DNA of 48,690 nucleotides from the NCBI RefSeq assembly GCF_003259955.1, contig NZ_QLMK01000016.1, positions 1 through 48,690 on the forward strand, written 5' to 3'. The translations under genes were made by a program, and so were the position numbers. Below are positions 35,349 through 43,899 of this stretch, piece after piece. The DNA comes from Falsochrobactrum ovis (GTDB lineage Bacteria; Pseudomonadota; Alphaproteobacteria; Rhizobiales; Rhizobiaceae). The notes below the pieces were generated by a model, which was not told the origin of the DNA, searched no databases, and saw nothing but the letters and a program-made list of their open reading frames with translations. Within the stretch, counting starts at the first letter, position 1. Every line of letters starts with the position of its first letter.

Positions 35349-36048
35349 AGTCGGAAATTTCTCTTAGTAAGGATGGCAGTTCGGCAGCATCCTTTAAAAT
35401 GTAATCCGCACCGGCATGATGCAATGATTCAGTATTGTCTACTACCGAAAAATGGCTACCGCCGGTAAATCCGATGGTTGTCATTCCCGCAGCTTTCGCC
35501 GCTTTCACGCCGCTAGGGCTATCCTCAATGACAACGCATCGCGACGCAGTTGCGCCCATTTGTCTCGCCGCAAAAAGAAAGAGGTCAGGAGCGGGTTTGC
35601 CGTTTTTTACCATTGTTGTGCTGAAGATATTACCCTCAAATAACGCCAGCAGACCTGTCTGCCCCAATGAAATTTGAAGCCGCTCCTCGTCACTTGATGA
35701 TGCTACACAGCGAGGAAGCGGAATAGCTTCAATTGCCGAACGGATTCCTTTGACCGCAACCAATTCCCGTTCGAAACGTGCGAAAAGATGCTCCCGCCAG
35801 CTTGAAACAAAGGTGTCAGGAACGGGCTTTTTGGTTTGTTGGGTAAACGCATCTGTCACCACCGACGCTGGGCGCCCCAGAAAACTGCGCAAGGCATCAT
35901 CAAGCTCCGTCGGCACGCCGTGCCTCGTCAGCACCTCAGCCACGGCACCGCAGCTGATGATTTCACTGTCGACCAATACGCCATCACAGTCAAAAATAAC
36001 GAGATCGAAAGCGAGTGGAGGGGAATTCGTCGGGTTGGTATCCATCAT
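35338..36048 (-). CDS. HAD-superfamily phosphatase (subfamily IA)
   Basis: 236 residues with the HAD motifs in order: DFDGVLVDSE-type motif I (FDCDGVLVDSE near residue 18), motif II VASSSDE near 115, Lys in NGKPAPDLF near 150, and motif IV VIEDSPSGVKAAKAAGM near 173. It is of the beta-phosphoglucomutase/sugar-phosphatase type. It is co-transcribed with sorC and divergent from ugpB; dephosphorylation of an imported or intermediate phosphate ester such as glycerol phosphate or a polyol phosphate is an inference from context. The start lies three bases from the operator at 36051. Confidence 0.87.
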   Translation of the reverse strand: MMDTNPTNSPPLAFDLVIFDCDGVLVDSEIISCGAVAEVLTRHGVPTELDDALRSFLGRPASVVTDAFTQQTKKPVPDTFVSSWREHLFARFERELVAVKGIRSAIEAIPLPRCVASSSDEERLQISLGQTGLLALFEGNIFSTTMVKNGKPAPDLFLFAARQMGATASRCVVIEDSPSGVKAAKAAGMTTIGFTGGSHFSVVDNTESLHHAGADYILKDAAELPSLLREISDYGR

Positions 36049-36050
36049 AC

Positions 36051-36079
36051 GCTCATGAGTAAATGATTATATCATGAGC
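36051..36079. promoter_or_regulatory. Operator palindrome between HAD-sorC and ugpB operons
   Basis: GCTCATGA (36051-36058) and TCATGAGC (36072-36079) are perfect inverted repeats. Between them lies another perfect palindrome, ATGAT-TAT-ATCAT (36063-36075). The 29-bp nested site, just ahead of the HAD gene, is a likely SorC binding site for local autoregulation. Confidence 0.7.
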
Positions 36080-36253
36080 TTATGATAAGCGCGAACCCAT
36101 TCGACAGCAACGGCGCTTAAACACATGGGCGGTGAATATTCTACAATATTCGGCATAATTTATATTTCTGTCATCTTTAAATTATAGGCTGGACAAACCG
36201 ATGTCAGAGCCTATGCTCGAAACAAAAGCACTTGATCGATAGGGGAGGGTACA

Positions 36254-37558
36254 ATGAAGCGTCTTTTGGTGGCTTCTTTGATGCTGGGCTGCTCAATGCT
36301 TACCAGTATGACGGCCGAGGCGAAAACGCAGATCGAATTTTGGCATGCAATGGGCGGCGTCCTTAATGATCGCGTGACTGAGCTGTCAGAAAAGTTCAAT
36401 GCATCTCAGGATGAGTATGAGGTTGTCCCAGTCCACAAGGGCAATTACGAAGAGCTCATCAATATGATGATCGCTGCCTATCGTGCGAAGCGCGCGCCTG
36501 TCATCGTTCAGACCAATGAACGCGCGTTTCTAACCATGCTGAACTCTTCAGCAGTCATACCTGTCGCCGACTTGATGGAGAAAGAAGGCTACACCATTGA
36601 CTGGAGCGCGGTGATTGCGCCCGTTGCAGCTTATTACTCTGATCAAGGCAAGCTGCAGGCGCTGCCATTCAATTCTTCAACGCCGATCCTTTGGTATAAT
36701 GAAGATCATTTCAAAGCAGCCGGCTACGAAGCGCCGTCTGATAATTGGGATGAATTAACGCAGCAGTTGCACGCCATCCATGATAAGGGTGTTTCGAAAT
36801 GTGCAATGTCTTTGCCCGGCGATTACGAATGGAGTTTTCTCGAAAACTACTCGGCCGTGAACGATTTTCCCTATGGAACAAAGCGCAATGGCATTGACGG
36901 TCTCGACACTGAGTTCGTTTTCAACAAATCTTTGGGACGTCAAGTCGAGCGCATGCACGATCTCGTTTCGAGTGGGGTCATGGAAATCGCGGGGCAGGGA
37001 ATACAGCCGGTCCAGCTATTCACCTCGGGCACTTGCTCGACAATCATAGCGTCAACGGCATCCCATGCAGCGGTTGAAGCTTCAGCGCAGTTTCCCTGGA
37101 ATGCAACATTTCTTCCTCATGAAAAGGACCGTACCGCGCATAATAGTGTTATTGGTGGCGGTGCTTTGTGGGCAATGAAGGGTCATTCGGACGAAGAGTA
37201 TAAAGGCGCCGCTGCGTTTTTCGATTTTCTAGCTAAGCCGGAAACTCAAGTGTGGTGGAGCAAAAACACCGGTTATGTCCCCGTCACAACGACGGCGTAT
37301 GAAGCACTTAAAGAAGAAGGTTACTTCGAAAAACATCCCACTCGCGCTATTGCAATTGAACAGCTTATGCGCAAGCCAAATTCCGACAACTCGCTGGGCT
37401 TCCGCTTCGGTAATTCCAATCAAGCCAATGTCTTCATTATGGAAGAGGTAATGGCCGCTGTTTTGGGTCAGAAGCCGGCGCAAGAGGCCTTGGATTCTGC
37501 TGTCACGCGGGGCAACGAAGTGCTCCGTCGCTTTGAAAAGCTAAACGCAGGAAAGTAA
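36254..37558 (+). CDS. ugpB: Glycerol-3-phosphate/glycerophosphodiester binding protein UgpB
   Basis: A periplasmic binding protein with a signal peptide (about 1-23, ending AEA), 434 residues. Close to UgpB throughout: IEFWHAMGGVLNDRV near 27, VPVHKGNYEELI near 58, PFNSSTPILWYNEDHF near 138, IGGGALWAMKG near 300 and the C-terminal ALDSAVTRGNEVLRRFEK. GGGGAGGG precedes the ATG. First gene of ugpB-A-E-Q-C. The neighbouring SorC regulator and HAD phosphatase are not usual for ugp and could mean a modified substrate range. Confidence 0.9.
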   Translation: MKRLLVASLMLGCSMLTSMTAEAKTQIEFWHAMGGVLNDRVTELSEKFNASQDEYEVVPVHKGNYEELINMMIAAYRAKRAPVIVQTNERAFLTMLNSSAVIPVADLMEKEGYTIDWSAVIAPVAAYYSDQGKLQALPFNSSTPILWYNEDHFKAAGYEAPSDNWDELTQQLHAIHDKGVSKCAMSLPGDYEWSFLENYSAVNDFPYGTKRNGIDGLDTEFVFNKSLGRQVERMHDLVSSGVMEIAGQGIQPVQLFTSGTCSTIIASTASHAAVEASAQFPWNATFLPHEKDRTAHNSVIGGGALWAMKGHSDEEYKGAAAFFDFLAKPETQVWWSKNTGYVPVTTTAYEALKEEGYFEKHPTRAIAIEQLMRKPNSDNSLGFRFGNSNQANVFIMEEVMAAVLGQKPAQEALDSAVTRGNEVLRRFEKLNAGK

Positions 37559-37559
37559 G

Positions 37560-38513
37560 GTGGTAAGCTTACAACGCAGAAGCGCGTTCCGCCTGCGCTC
37601 CCCGAAAGGGGAGCGACAGGAAAGTGGCCTGAAACGCGCTCATTTTCGAGAATGGAAAACGCCCGTTCTATTGCTGGCCCCACAATTGCTGGTCTTGCTG
37701 TTCTTTTTCTTTATTCCCTCATTCAGGGCTCTCATCCAGGCGTTTCAACTGAATGATCCGTTTGGCGGCTCGGTACAGTGGGTAGGGTTTTCAAACTTTG
37801 CGGCGCTGCTCTCGAGCCCATCCTATTGGATGTCTGCCAAAATGACACTTTGGTTCACGCTGGCGCAGAACGCGATCACATTGTCAATCGCGTTGGTGTT
37901 TGCCTTTGCGACCAATCACGTCATCCGCGCTCGGGGCGCTTATCGCACGATCCTGCTGCTTCCCTATGCAATTGCTCCTGCTGTTGCAGGTATCATGCTG
38001 GCATTTCTGTTTAACCCCCGTGTTGGTCCCGTCGCTCACATGTTGCACATGCTCGGCATTGGTTGGGATCCCACCAGGAACACCACAGACGCAATGATCT
38101 TAATCATTGTCGCGGCGTCTTGGAAACACATCTGCTACAATTACATCTTTCTTGTCGCGGCACTATTGGCTGTACCTCGTTCGATCCTGGAGTCTGCGGC
38201 TATCGATGGTGCTGGGCCGCTTCGGCGTTTCCATCGCATTTCCCTGCCGATGATCGCTCCGACGCTTTTCTTTCTGATCGTTATCAATTTCGTTTACGGT
38301 CTCTTTGACACTTTTGCGATCATCGATGCCACCACGCGGGGCGGACCGGCAGGGACAACTTCGATCCTTGTCTACAAAGTATATCAAGATGGCTTCGTCA
38401 ATCTGGACATAGGTTCATCGGCTGCGCAATCAGTTATCTTGATGATACTCGCTCTCGCTCTCACATTTACGCAATTTCGTCTGATCGAGCGGCGTGTAAA
38501 CTATTCGGTGTAA
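37560..38513 (+). CDS. ugpA: ABC permease UgpA
   Basis: A six-span permease, 317 residues from GTG 37560. The EAA loop is seen as ESAAIDGAGPLRRFHRISLPMIAPTL split near residues 217-242. RTILLLPYAIAPAVAGIM and GGPAGTTSILVYKVYQDGF are typical of UgpA. The first 23 residues are basic, not family-like, and are encoded partly by a perfect hairpin (37596-37615), so translation may really begin later; an in-frame CTG at 37629 follows AGGAAAG. Pairs with UgpE. Confidence 0.9.
   Translation: MVSLQRRSAFRLRSPKGERQESGLKRAHFREWKTPVLLLAPQLLVLLFFFFIPSFRALIQAFQLNDPFGGSVQWVGFSNFAALLSSPSYWMSAKMTLWFTLAQNAITLSIALVFAFATNHVIRARGAYRTILLLPYAIAPAVAGIMLAFLFNPRVGPVAHMLHMLGIGWDPTRNTTDAMILIIVAASWKHICYNYIFLVAALLAVPRSILESAAIDGAGPLRRFHRISLPMIAPTLFFLIVINFVYGLFDTFAIIDATTRGGPAGTTSILVYKVYQDGFVNLDIGSSAAQSVILMILALALTFTQFRLIERRVNYSV
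37596..37615 (+). terminator. Stem-loop just after ugpB, within annotated ugpA start
   Basis: CGCTCCCC (37596-37603), GAAA tetraloop, GGGGAGCG (37608-37615): a perfect 8-bp stem with a stable GNRA loop. There is no T run, so mRNA stabilisation downstream of ugpB is more likely than termination. It casts doubt on the GTG start of ugpA. Confidence 0.7.
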
Positions 38514-38517
38514 AGCC

Positions 38518-39402
38518 ATGAATGAACGGACACCAATCCTTGATGTCGTTTGCCACACGGTGCTTATAATCGGCATTGTTTTAATTTGCCTGCCGCTTTA
38601 TTTCGTAGTGGTCACGGGGTCCTTAAGCCAGCAAGATGTGTTGAAGGTTCCCATGAGTTGGCTACCGGGCGATCAGTTCTTTGCCAATTCGCTGGAAGTT
38701 TTGACAACCGTTAATTTCGGACGACTTTTGTTGAACACGTTTATTGTGGCACTAGGCATAACGGTCGGAAAACTGGTTTTGTCGGTAGTTGCTGCATTTG
38801 CGGTCACTTATTTTCGCTTTCCATTCCGAATGACCGCTTTTTGGCTGATATTTATATCGCTGATGCTACCCATTGAGGTGCGCATTGTCCCAACTTATGA
38901 ATCCGCGGCCAATATGGCGCTGCCGTTAAACATCATCTTTGCCTGGCTCGGTATTTCGGTCGAGTTGAATTGGAATATGGTGAATACCTATCCGGGGCTT
39001 ATCCTGCCAATTATTGCCTCTGCAACCGCCACATTCTTATTCAGACAGTTTTTTTTGACGATACCGGATGATCTATGTGAAGCAGCGCGAATTGATGGCG
39101 CCCAGCCGATGCAATTCTTCTTCCGGATTCTGCTGCCATTATCGCGATCAAATATTGTGGCGCTGTCCATAATACTCTTCCTGATGGGCTGGAACCAGTA
39201 TCTGTGGCCATTGTTGATGACGACCGATCCCAATATGGCAACCGCGGTTGTGGGCTTGAAACAGGTCATGCCACAGGCGGACGGCCTCCCGACATGGCAT
39301 CTTCTGATGAACGCCTCACTTTGGACCATGCTTCCGCCAGTGCTGGTGATCCTCATCATGCAGCGATGGTTCATGATAGGGCTGGTGGATAGCGGTAAAT
39401 AG
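38518..39402 (+). CDS. ugpE: ABC permease UgpE
   Basis: The second permease, 294 residues with six hydrophobic segments. FRFPFRMTAFWLIFISLMLPIEVRI near residue 100 and the EAA motif EAARIDGAQPMQFFFRILLPL near 185 match UgpE, as does MGWNQYLWPLLMTTD near 221 and the end RWFMIGLVDSGK. It has an insertion of about 20 residues before the conserved NTYPGLILPII compared with the E. coli protein, from memory. Four bases separate it from ugpA. Confidence 0.92.
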   Translation: MNERTPILDVVCHTVLIIGIVLICLPLYFVVVTGSLSQQDVLKVPMSWLPGDQFFANSLEVLTTVNFGRLLLNTFIVALGITVGKLVLSVVAAFAVTYFRFPFRMTAFWLIFISLMLPIEVRIVPTYESAANMALPLNIIFAWLGISVELNWNMVNTYPGLILPIIASATATFLFRQFFLTIPDDLCEAARIDGAQPMQFFFRILLPLSRSNIVALSIILFLMGWNQYLWPLLMTTDPNMATAVVGLKQVMPQADGLPTWHLLMNASLWTMLPPVLVILIMQRWFMIGLVDSGK

Positions 39403-39424
39403 TGAACAACTGGAGAATATCGAA

Positions 39425-40189
39425 ATGGTGAAGATCATTGGTCACCGAGGCGGGCGCAATCTATGGGCCGAAAATAGCATAGCTGGTTTCCAGAACCTGC
39501 TTGCTTTGGGTGTTGACGGTGTGGAACTGGATATTCATCTGAGTTCCGATGGTGTGCCTGTTGTGATCCACGACCCGCTGCTTGATCGCACCACCACTGG
39601 CCAAGGCCCGGTTCAGCGGCATAGTGCGGAAGCGCTTGGAAAAATTCTCCTGAACGATAGTCGCGGCCAAACCATACCTACCTTGGCCGATGTTTTAGAT
39701 ATCTTCGCACCCACCAATCTTGAGCTCGAACTGGAGATTAAGATTGATGAGCGTGGGAATCCATATCCCGGTATGCCGGAGAAGATTATCGCGCTCGCCA
39801 GCGAGCGCGATATATTAGATCGCGTCTTCCTGACTTGCTTCATTCCTGAAGTATTGGAAGACGTCCGTATGAAGTTTCCAGATCAACAGTTGCTGATGTC
39901 GATAGATCGGCGCTCGGCGGAGTTCTTCGGAGGATTTGAAAAAGTGCTCAAACGTGCCAACGATGTTGCCACGGTTTTGGCTTTTGAAAAGAGCCTACTG
40001 GAGACCGTATTGGATCAATGTGTAGCGGAGGTCGGCACACCGAGATTAGGATGCTGGGTGCCCAATACTGAGGCCGAGCTGGAACATTGGTTCAACAAGC
40101 CAATCGGACAATTGACAACCGACCGACCCGATCTCGCTGTACTCGTCGCTGGGCGGCAGCCATCACCGACCAATCAGCAGAAAGGGTGA
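39425..40189 (+). CDS. ugpQ: Glycerophosphodiester phosphodiesterase (UgpQ-like)
   Basis: A cytoplasmic GDPD-family TIM barrel, 254 residues without a signal peptide. Catalytic and metal residues are seen in GHRGGRNLWAENS (His7, Arg8, Glu17 region), VELDIHLSSDG near 37 and VVIHDP near 48, plus LELEIKID near 104. It hydrolyses imported glycerophosphodiesters to glycerol-3-phosphate and an alcohol. Placement between ugpE and ugpC in the same operon couples uptake with hydrolysis. Confidence 0.92.
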   Translation: MVKIIGHRGGRNLWAENSIAGFQNLLALGVDGVELDIHLSSDGVPVVIHDPLLDRTTTGQGPVQRHSAEALGKILLNDSRGQTIPTLADVLDIFAPTNLELELEIKIDERGNPYPGMPEKIIALASERDILDRVFLTCFIPEVLEDVRMKFPDQQLLMSIDRRSAEFFGGFEKVLKRANDVATVLAFEKSLLETVLDQCVAEVGTPRLGCWVPNTEAELEHWFNKPIGQLTTDRPDLAVLVAGRQPSPTNQQKG

Positions 40190-40193
40190 CATT

Positions 40194-41261
40194 ATGGCCT
40201 CGGTTGAGCTTCGTTCAATTCACAAGACCTATGGCAAGGTCGAAGTCATTCCATGCATTGATTTATCTATAGCGGATGCCGAATTTGTTGCAATCGTCGG
40301 ACCTTCTGGATGCGGCAAGTCGACCTTGCTTCGGATGATCGCCGGTCTTGAACAAATAACTTCCGGAGATTTGTTCATCGGCGATAGGAATGTGAATCGC
40401 GCCAATCCAAGCGAACGCGACGTGGCCATGGTCTTTCAAAATTATGCGCTTTATCCGCATATGTCGGTTTTCGACAATATAGCCTTCAATCTGCAACTTG
40501 CGGGCCGACCAAAAGCGGAAATAAGGGAACGGGTGGGTGAAGCTGCGCGGATGCTGGATCTCACTTCTCTATTGGAGCGCAAACCGCATCAATTATCGGG
40601 AGGACAGCGCCAGCGTGTCGCAATGGGCCGTGCGATTGTTCGAAAGCCGTCAGTCTTTCTGTTTGACGAGCCGCTTTCCAATTTGGATGCGAAATTGCGC
40701 GTCCTGATGCGCGCAGAGATCAAGGAATTACACCAGAAGGTGAAAATCACTTCGATCTATGTCACGCATGATCAGATTGAGGCGATGACATTGGCCGATA
40801 GAGTTGTTGTGCTGAACAAAGGGCGGATCGAGCAACAAGGCACGCCAATGGAGCTTTACCATAAGCCTGCCAATGTTTTTGTTGCCGGCTTCATCGGTAC
40901 GCCAGCCATGAACTTCCTTGACGCGACAGTTGAGGATGGTTCGGCGGACGTTACAATTCGCCTGAAGGACGGTTCGAAATTAGAAATAAGCAATAGCGAC
41001 ATCAATAAAAGGGGAAAAGTTGTGTTGGGTGTGCGCCCTGAACACTTGGAAGTTCGGAGCGAAGGCGGCATTCCCGCGAAAGTGCGCCTGATCGAACCAA
41101 CCGGCGCACAAACACATGTTGTGTTTGAAGTCGGGCACGAGAAATTGATGGCTGTCGTTGATAGCGAAATGCCGCTTTCAGCGGGAGAGGTAGTTTCCCT
41201 TAGTGTCTCCGGCGAACGAATCCATTTGTTCGATCCGGCCAGCGGCAACCGTATCAATTAA
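40194..41261 (+). CDS. ugpC: ABC transporter ATPase UgpC
   Basis: A MalK/UgpC-type ATPase of 355 residues. Walker A GPSGCGKST is near 37-45, the Q-loop FQNYALYPHM near 82, the signature LSGGQRQR near 134, Walker B FLFDEPLSNLD near 154 and the H-loop VTHDQIEA near 188. Residues 235-355 form the regulatory OB-fold domain (GVRPEHLEV). It starts four bases after ugpQ. No terminator could be identified behind it. Confidence 0.93.
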   Translation: MASVELRSIHKTYGKVEVIPCIDLSIADAEFVAIVGPSGCGKSTLLRMIAGLEQITSGDLFIGDRNVNRANPSERDVAMVFQNYALYPHMSVFDNIAFNLQLAGRPKAEIRERVGEAARMLDLTSLLERKPHQLSGGQRQRVAMGRAIVRKPSVFLFDEPLSNLDAKLRVLMRAEIKELHQKVKITSIYVTHDQIEAMTLADRVVVLNKGRIEQQGTPMELYHKPANVFVAGFIGTPAMNFLDATVEDGSADVTIRLKDGSKLEISNSDINKRGKVVLGVRPEHLEVRSEGGIPAKVRLIEPTGAQTHVVFEVGHEKLMAVVDSEMPLSAGEVVSLSVSGERIHLFDPASGNRIN

Positions 41262-41833
41262 CAACGCCGCTAACCGTTCGCACAGGAGCCAGCAAGTCGC
41301 GACATATTTTTAAAGGGTCGGCGGATCGAATATGCTTCCAAATTATCTGTCTTGGCAGGCAAACATAAGCGGCTTTGATATTGAGACGATACAACGAAAC
41401 GGGGCTGCTGTTTTCTCTGCTAGAGGAAATCTCATTACTCATGAAACTGTCGCCTGGCGGTAATTCCGCATCGAAGCTTTACCGGCTGAGGTTTACGTTA
41501 CGAGTAATAGCTGGCAGCGTCAGGCGGCAGCATGGATATGTTTAGTTTGAATAGGGCCGCGGCAGTTCATCCAACTTTCCGGACTGTTATAATCTGAGCC
41601 GGTGATCAGCGCACGCCTGAACTTCTCCGTTAAAATTCAATAATATTGATCGTGGCACTCGTCTTGGACGGTTCGGTTATCGCATTCCGACATTGAACCG
41701 GCGGAGTATGGCTCAATGATAGTGGAGGGGGCCGCATTGAATGCTGAAAAAATCGAAAATGAGGCCTCATCCACCGTTTTCACACAAATAAAAACAGCCT
41801 TTCAAGAAAGTTAGCGCGGGTTCTACCCTTGCA
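41262..41833. other. Convergent gap between ugpC and proV, possible gene remnant
   Basis: 572 bases with no convincing gene although both flanking operons end here. The best small frame with regulator-like sequence is 41716-41814 (32 residues, with TVFTQIKTAFQES resembling the start of a GntR DNA-binding domain). A 43-residue frame at 41332-41463 is not recognised. No clear terminator is visible. The stretch may be a decayed gene. Confidence 0.4.
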
Positions 41834-42871
41834 TCAGTGTGATGAGACCGTTGCGGCTGCAAGCGTTTTAAGATCGACCTGTCCGATTGGAGCTCCAGCT
41901 TCATTGATGATTACAAGTTTGCCGTATTCGCCATGCGCAAGAATTTTGATGGCTTCTTCAATGGTCGTGCCAGCGGCAATACTGGCATCGCCTATGAGTT
42001 CTTGCCCATCGTGATCATGCATAATGGAATCGACTTGGATTACGCGGCCACGGTTCACTTCTTTAACGAAATTAGCCACATAATCATCGGCCGGGCGCAG
42101 AACGATATCCTGTCTCGTTCCCTGTTGAATGACTTCGCCATCACGTAAAATGGCGATCTGATCACCCAGCCGAAGTGCTTCATCCAGATCATGTGTAATG
42201 AATACAATTGTTTTGCGAATTTCTTGTTGGAGATCAAGAAGTACCGATTGCATATCCATCCGAATTAAAGGGTCGAGCGCAGAATAGGCTTCATCCATTA
42301 GTAGAACCGGTGCGTCATTCGCCAACGCGCGAGCAAGCCCCACGCGTTGTTGCATACCGCCTGAAAGCTGGTTTGGATATTTCTTTTCAAAGCCAGCCAA
42401 GCCCACCCGTTCGATCCAACGCATGGCAATCTCGACAGCGCTGGCACGGGGGACGCCTTGTATTTCCAGCCCGTAAAGAGTGTTATCAAGGACATTGCGA
42501 TGCGGTAGAAGCGCAAACTTCTGAAACACCATTGCTGTTTGATGCCGACGAAATTTACGAAGTTCGGCATCGCTCATTTTCACGACATCTACTCCGTCAA
42601 CAATAACTTCACCGACGGTTGGATCAATAAGGCGGTTGATGTGCCTGATCAGCGTGGATTTGCCAGAACCTGAAAGACCCATAATGACCTGGATAGAGCC
42701 TGCTGGCATATCGATATTGATATTCTTTAACCCCAGAATATGTCCGAACCGATCGTTCAGTTCCGCCTTTGAGAGGCCATTTTGGACGGCTTCCACGTGT
42801 TTGACCGCATCGGGACCGAATATTTTATACAGATTTCGAATGCGGATCCCGTCAACACCTTGATCAGCCAT
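41834..42871 (-). CDS. proV: Betaine/proline ABC transporter ATPase ProV
   Basis: 345 residues from ATG 42871 (GGAG nine bases upstream); the start overlaps the end of proW by eight bases. Walker [10 protein letters not shown] is near 65, signature [16 protein letters not shown] near 168, Walker [16 protein letters not shown] near 190. A C-terminal region (about 270-340) resembles CBS repeats that sense ionic strength in OpuA/ProV. The longer frame to 42907 is rejected. Context of a demethylase and P5C-reductase homologue suggests nutritional betaine uptake more than osmoprotection. Confidence 0.93.
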   Translation of the reverse strand: MADQGVDGIRIRNLYKIFGPDAVKHVEAVQNGLSKAELNDRFGHILGLKNINIDMPAGSIQVIMGLSGSGKSTLIRHINRLIDPTVGEVIVDGVDVVKMSDAELRKFRRHQTAMVFQKFALLPHRNVLDNTLYGLEIQGVPRASAVEIAMRWIERVGLAGFEKKYPNQLSGGMQQRVGLARALANDAPVLLMDEAYSALDPLIRMDMQSVLLDLQQEIRKTIVFITHDLDEALRLGDQIAILRDGEVIQQGTRQDIVLRPADDYVANFVKEVNRGRVIQVDSIMHDHDGQELIGDASIAAGTTIEEAIKILAHGEYGKLVIINEAGAPIGQVDLKTLAAATVSSH

Positions 42872-43751
42872 GAAGGATCTCCTGATGCTTTTGTAGTCTT
42901 TTGCCATAAGCTTGGCTGACGCGGTCGAAAATGACAGCGATACCTACGATTGCCAGTCCATTGAAAACGCCGAGTGTGAAATATTGGTTTGCAATTGCTT
43001 TGAGTACTGGCTGTCCTAGTCCCTGAACGCCAATCATTGATGCAATTACTACCATTGCGAGTGCCATCATTATGGTTTGATTGATGCCGGCCATTATCGT
43101 GGGAACGGCAAGCGGCAGTTGAACTTTAAATAATTTCTGCATGCCAGAGGAGCCAAAAGCATCGGCTGCTTCAAGCACATCCCTGTCTACAAGACGGATG
43201 CCGAGATTGGTCAGTCGAATAATTGGCGGAATGGCATAGATCACAACCGCGATGAGGCCAGGTACGCGCCCGATTCCAAGCAACATGACGACAGGGATCA
43301 AGTAGACGAAGCTTGGCATAGTCTGCATAATGTCGAGAATAGGGTTAATGATCCGTTGCAGCCGGTCTGATCGTGCCATTAATATTCCGATTGGCAACCC
43401 GATAATAATTGAAAGAACCGTGCAGACAAAAATCATTGATATAGTGCGCATCGCGTCCTGCCACATATCGAAATAGCCGATAAGTAACAGAATGGTCATT
43501 GCTCCAAGAACAACCTTGGCGCTTCTGCTCGCGCCCCAGGCTATGGCCATAATGATAGCAATAATGATGGGCCACGGCGTCTGAGTCATAAAGCGTTCAG
43601 AGATGAGCAGAAACTTTTGGAGCGGGATGAAGAAGTCTTCGATCATTCCCCCATAGGCACGGGTAAAATTACGAAACCCACCGTCAATGGTTTGCTTTAG
43701 CGTGCGTAGTGAATCGTCATCCATGTGTGGAAATCGGTAAAACCAGTCCAT
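42864..43751 (-). CDS. proW: Betaine/proline ABC transporter permease ProW
   Basis: 295 residues with about six or seven hydrophobic segments. The signatures MQTMPSFVYLIPVVMLLGIGRVPG near 140, IYAIPPIIRLTNLGIR near 170, and the EAA loop EAADAFGSSGMQKLFKVQLPLA near 194 are typical. AGGGGAG precedes the ATG. It lies 148 bases after proX, the gap holding a stem-loop. Confidence 0.93.
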   Translation of the reverse strand: MDWFYRFPHMDDDSLRTLKQTIDGGFRNFTRAYGGMIEDFFIPLQKFLLISERFMTQTPWPIIIAIIMAIAWGASRSAKVVLGAMTILLLIGYFDMWQDAMRTISMIFVCTVLSIIIGLPIGILMARSDRLQRIINPILDIMQTMPSFVYLIPVVMLLGIGRVPGLIAVVIYAIPPIIRLTNLGIRLVDRDVLEAADAFGSSGMQKLFKVQLPLAVPTIMAGINQTIMMALAMVVIASMIGVQGLGQPVLKAIANQYFTLGVFNGLAIVGIAVIFDRVSQAYGKRLQKHQEILHG

Positions 43752-43824
43752 TTGGCTCCCCTTTTAATTTGGCCGACATGCGCAGCCATTTGCGGACTGT
43801 TTCAAATGGCGCACTCCTGCTTAG

Positions 43825-43854
43825 CCGGGTAAAGATGCTGGCATCCTTTCCCGG
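43825..43854 (-). terminator. Stem-loop between proX and proW
   Basis: CCGGG (43825-43829) pairs with CCCGG (43850-43854), with an interrupted inner stem (AAAGATGC and GCATCCTTT) and a two-base top. In the direction of the operon no T run follows, although the plus strand shows TTTTT. Its place directly behind the binding-protein gene fits partial termination or mRNA stabilisation. Confidence 0.6.
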
Positions 43855-43899
43855 TTTTTGCGTATGAAGTTGCGCCATGTCGTGATTATTGCAGCCGTT

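Noticed and set aside
41254-41463. Small frames on both strands after ugpC (62 and 43 residues)
   Set aside because: No similarity, no convincing start context; they overlap each other.
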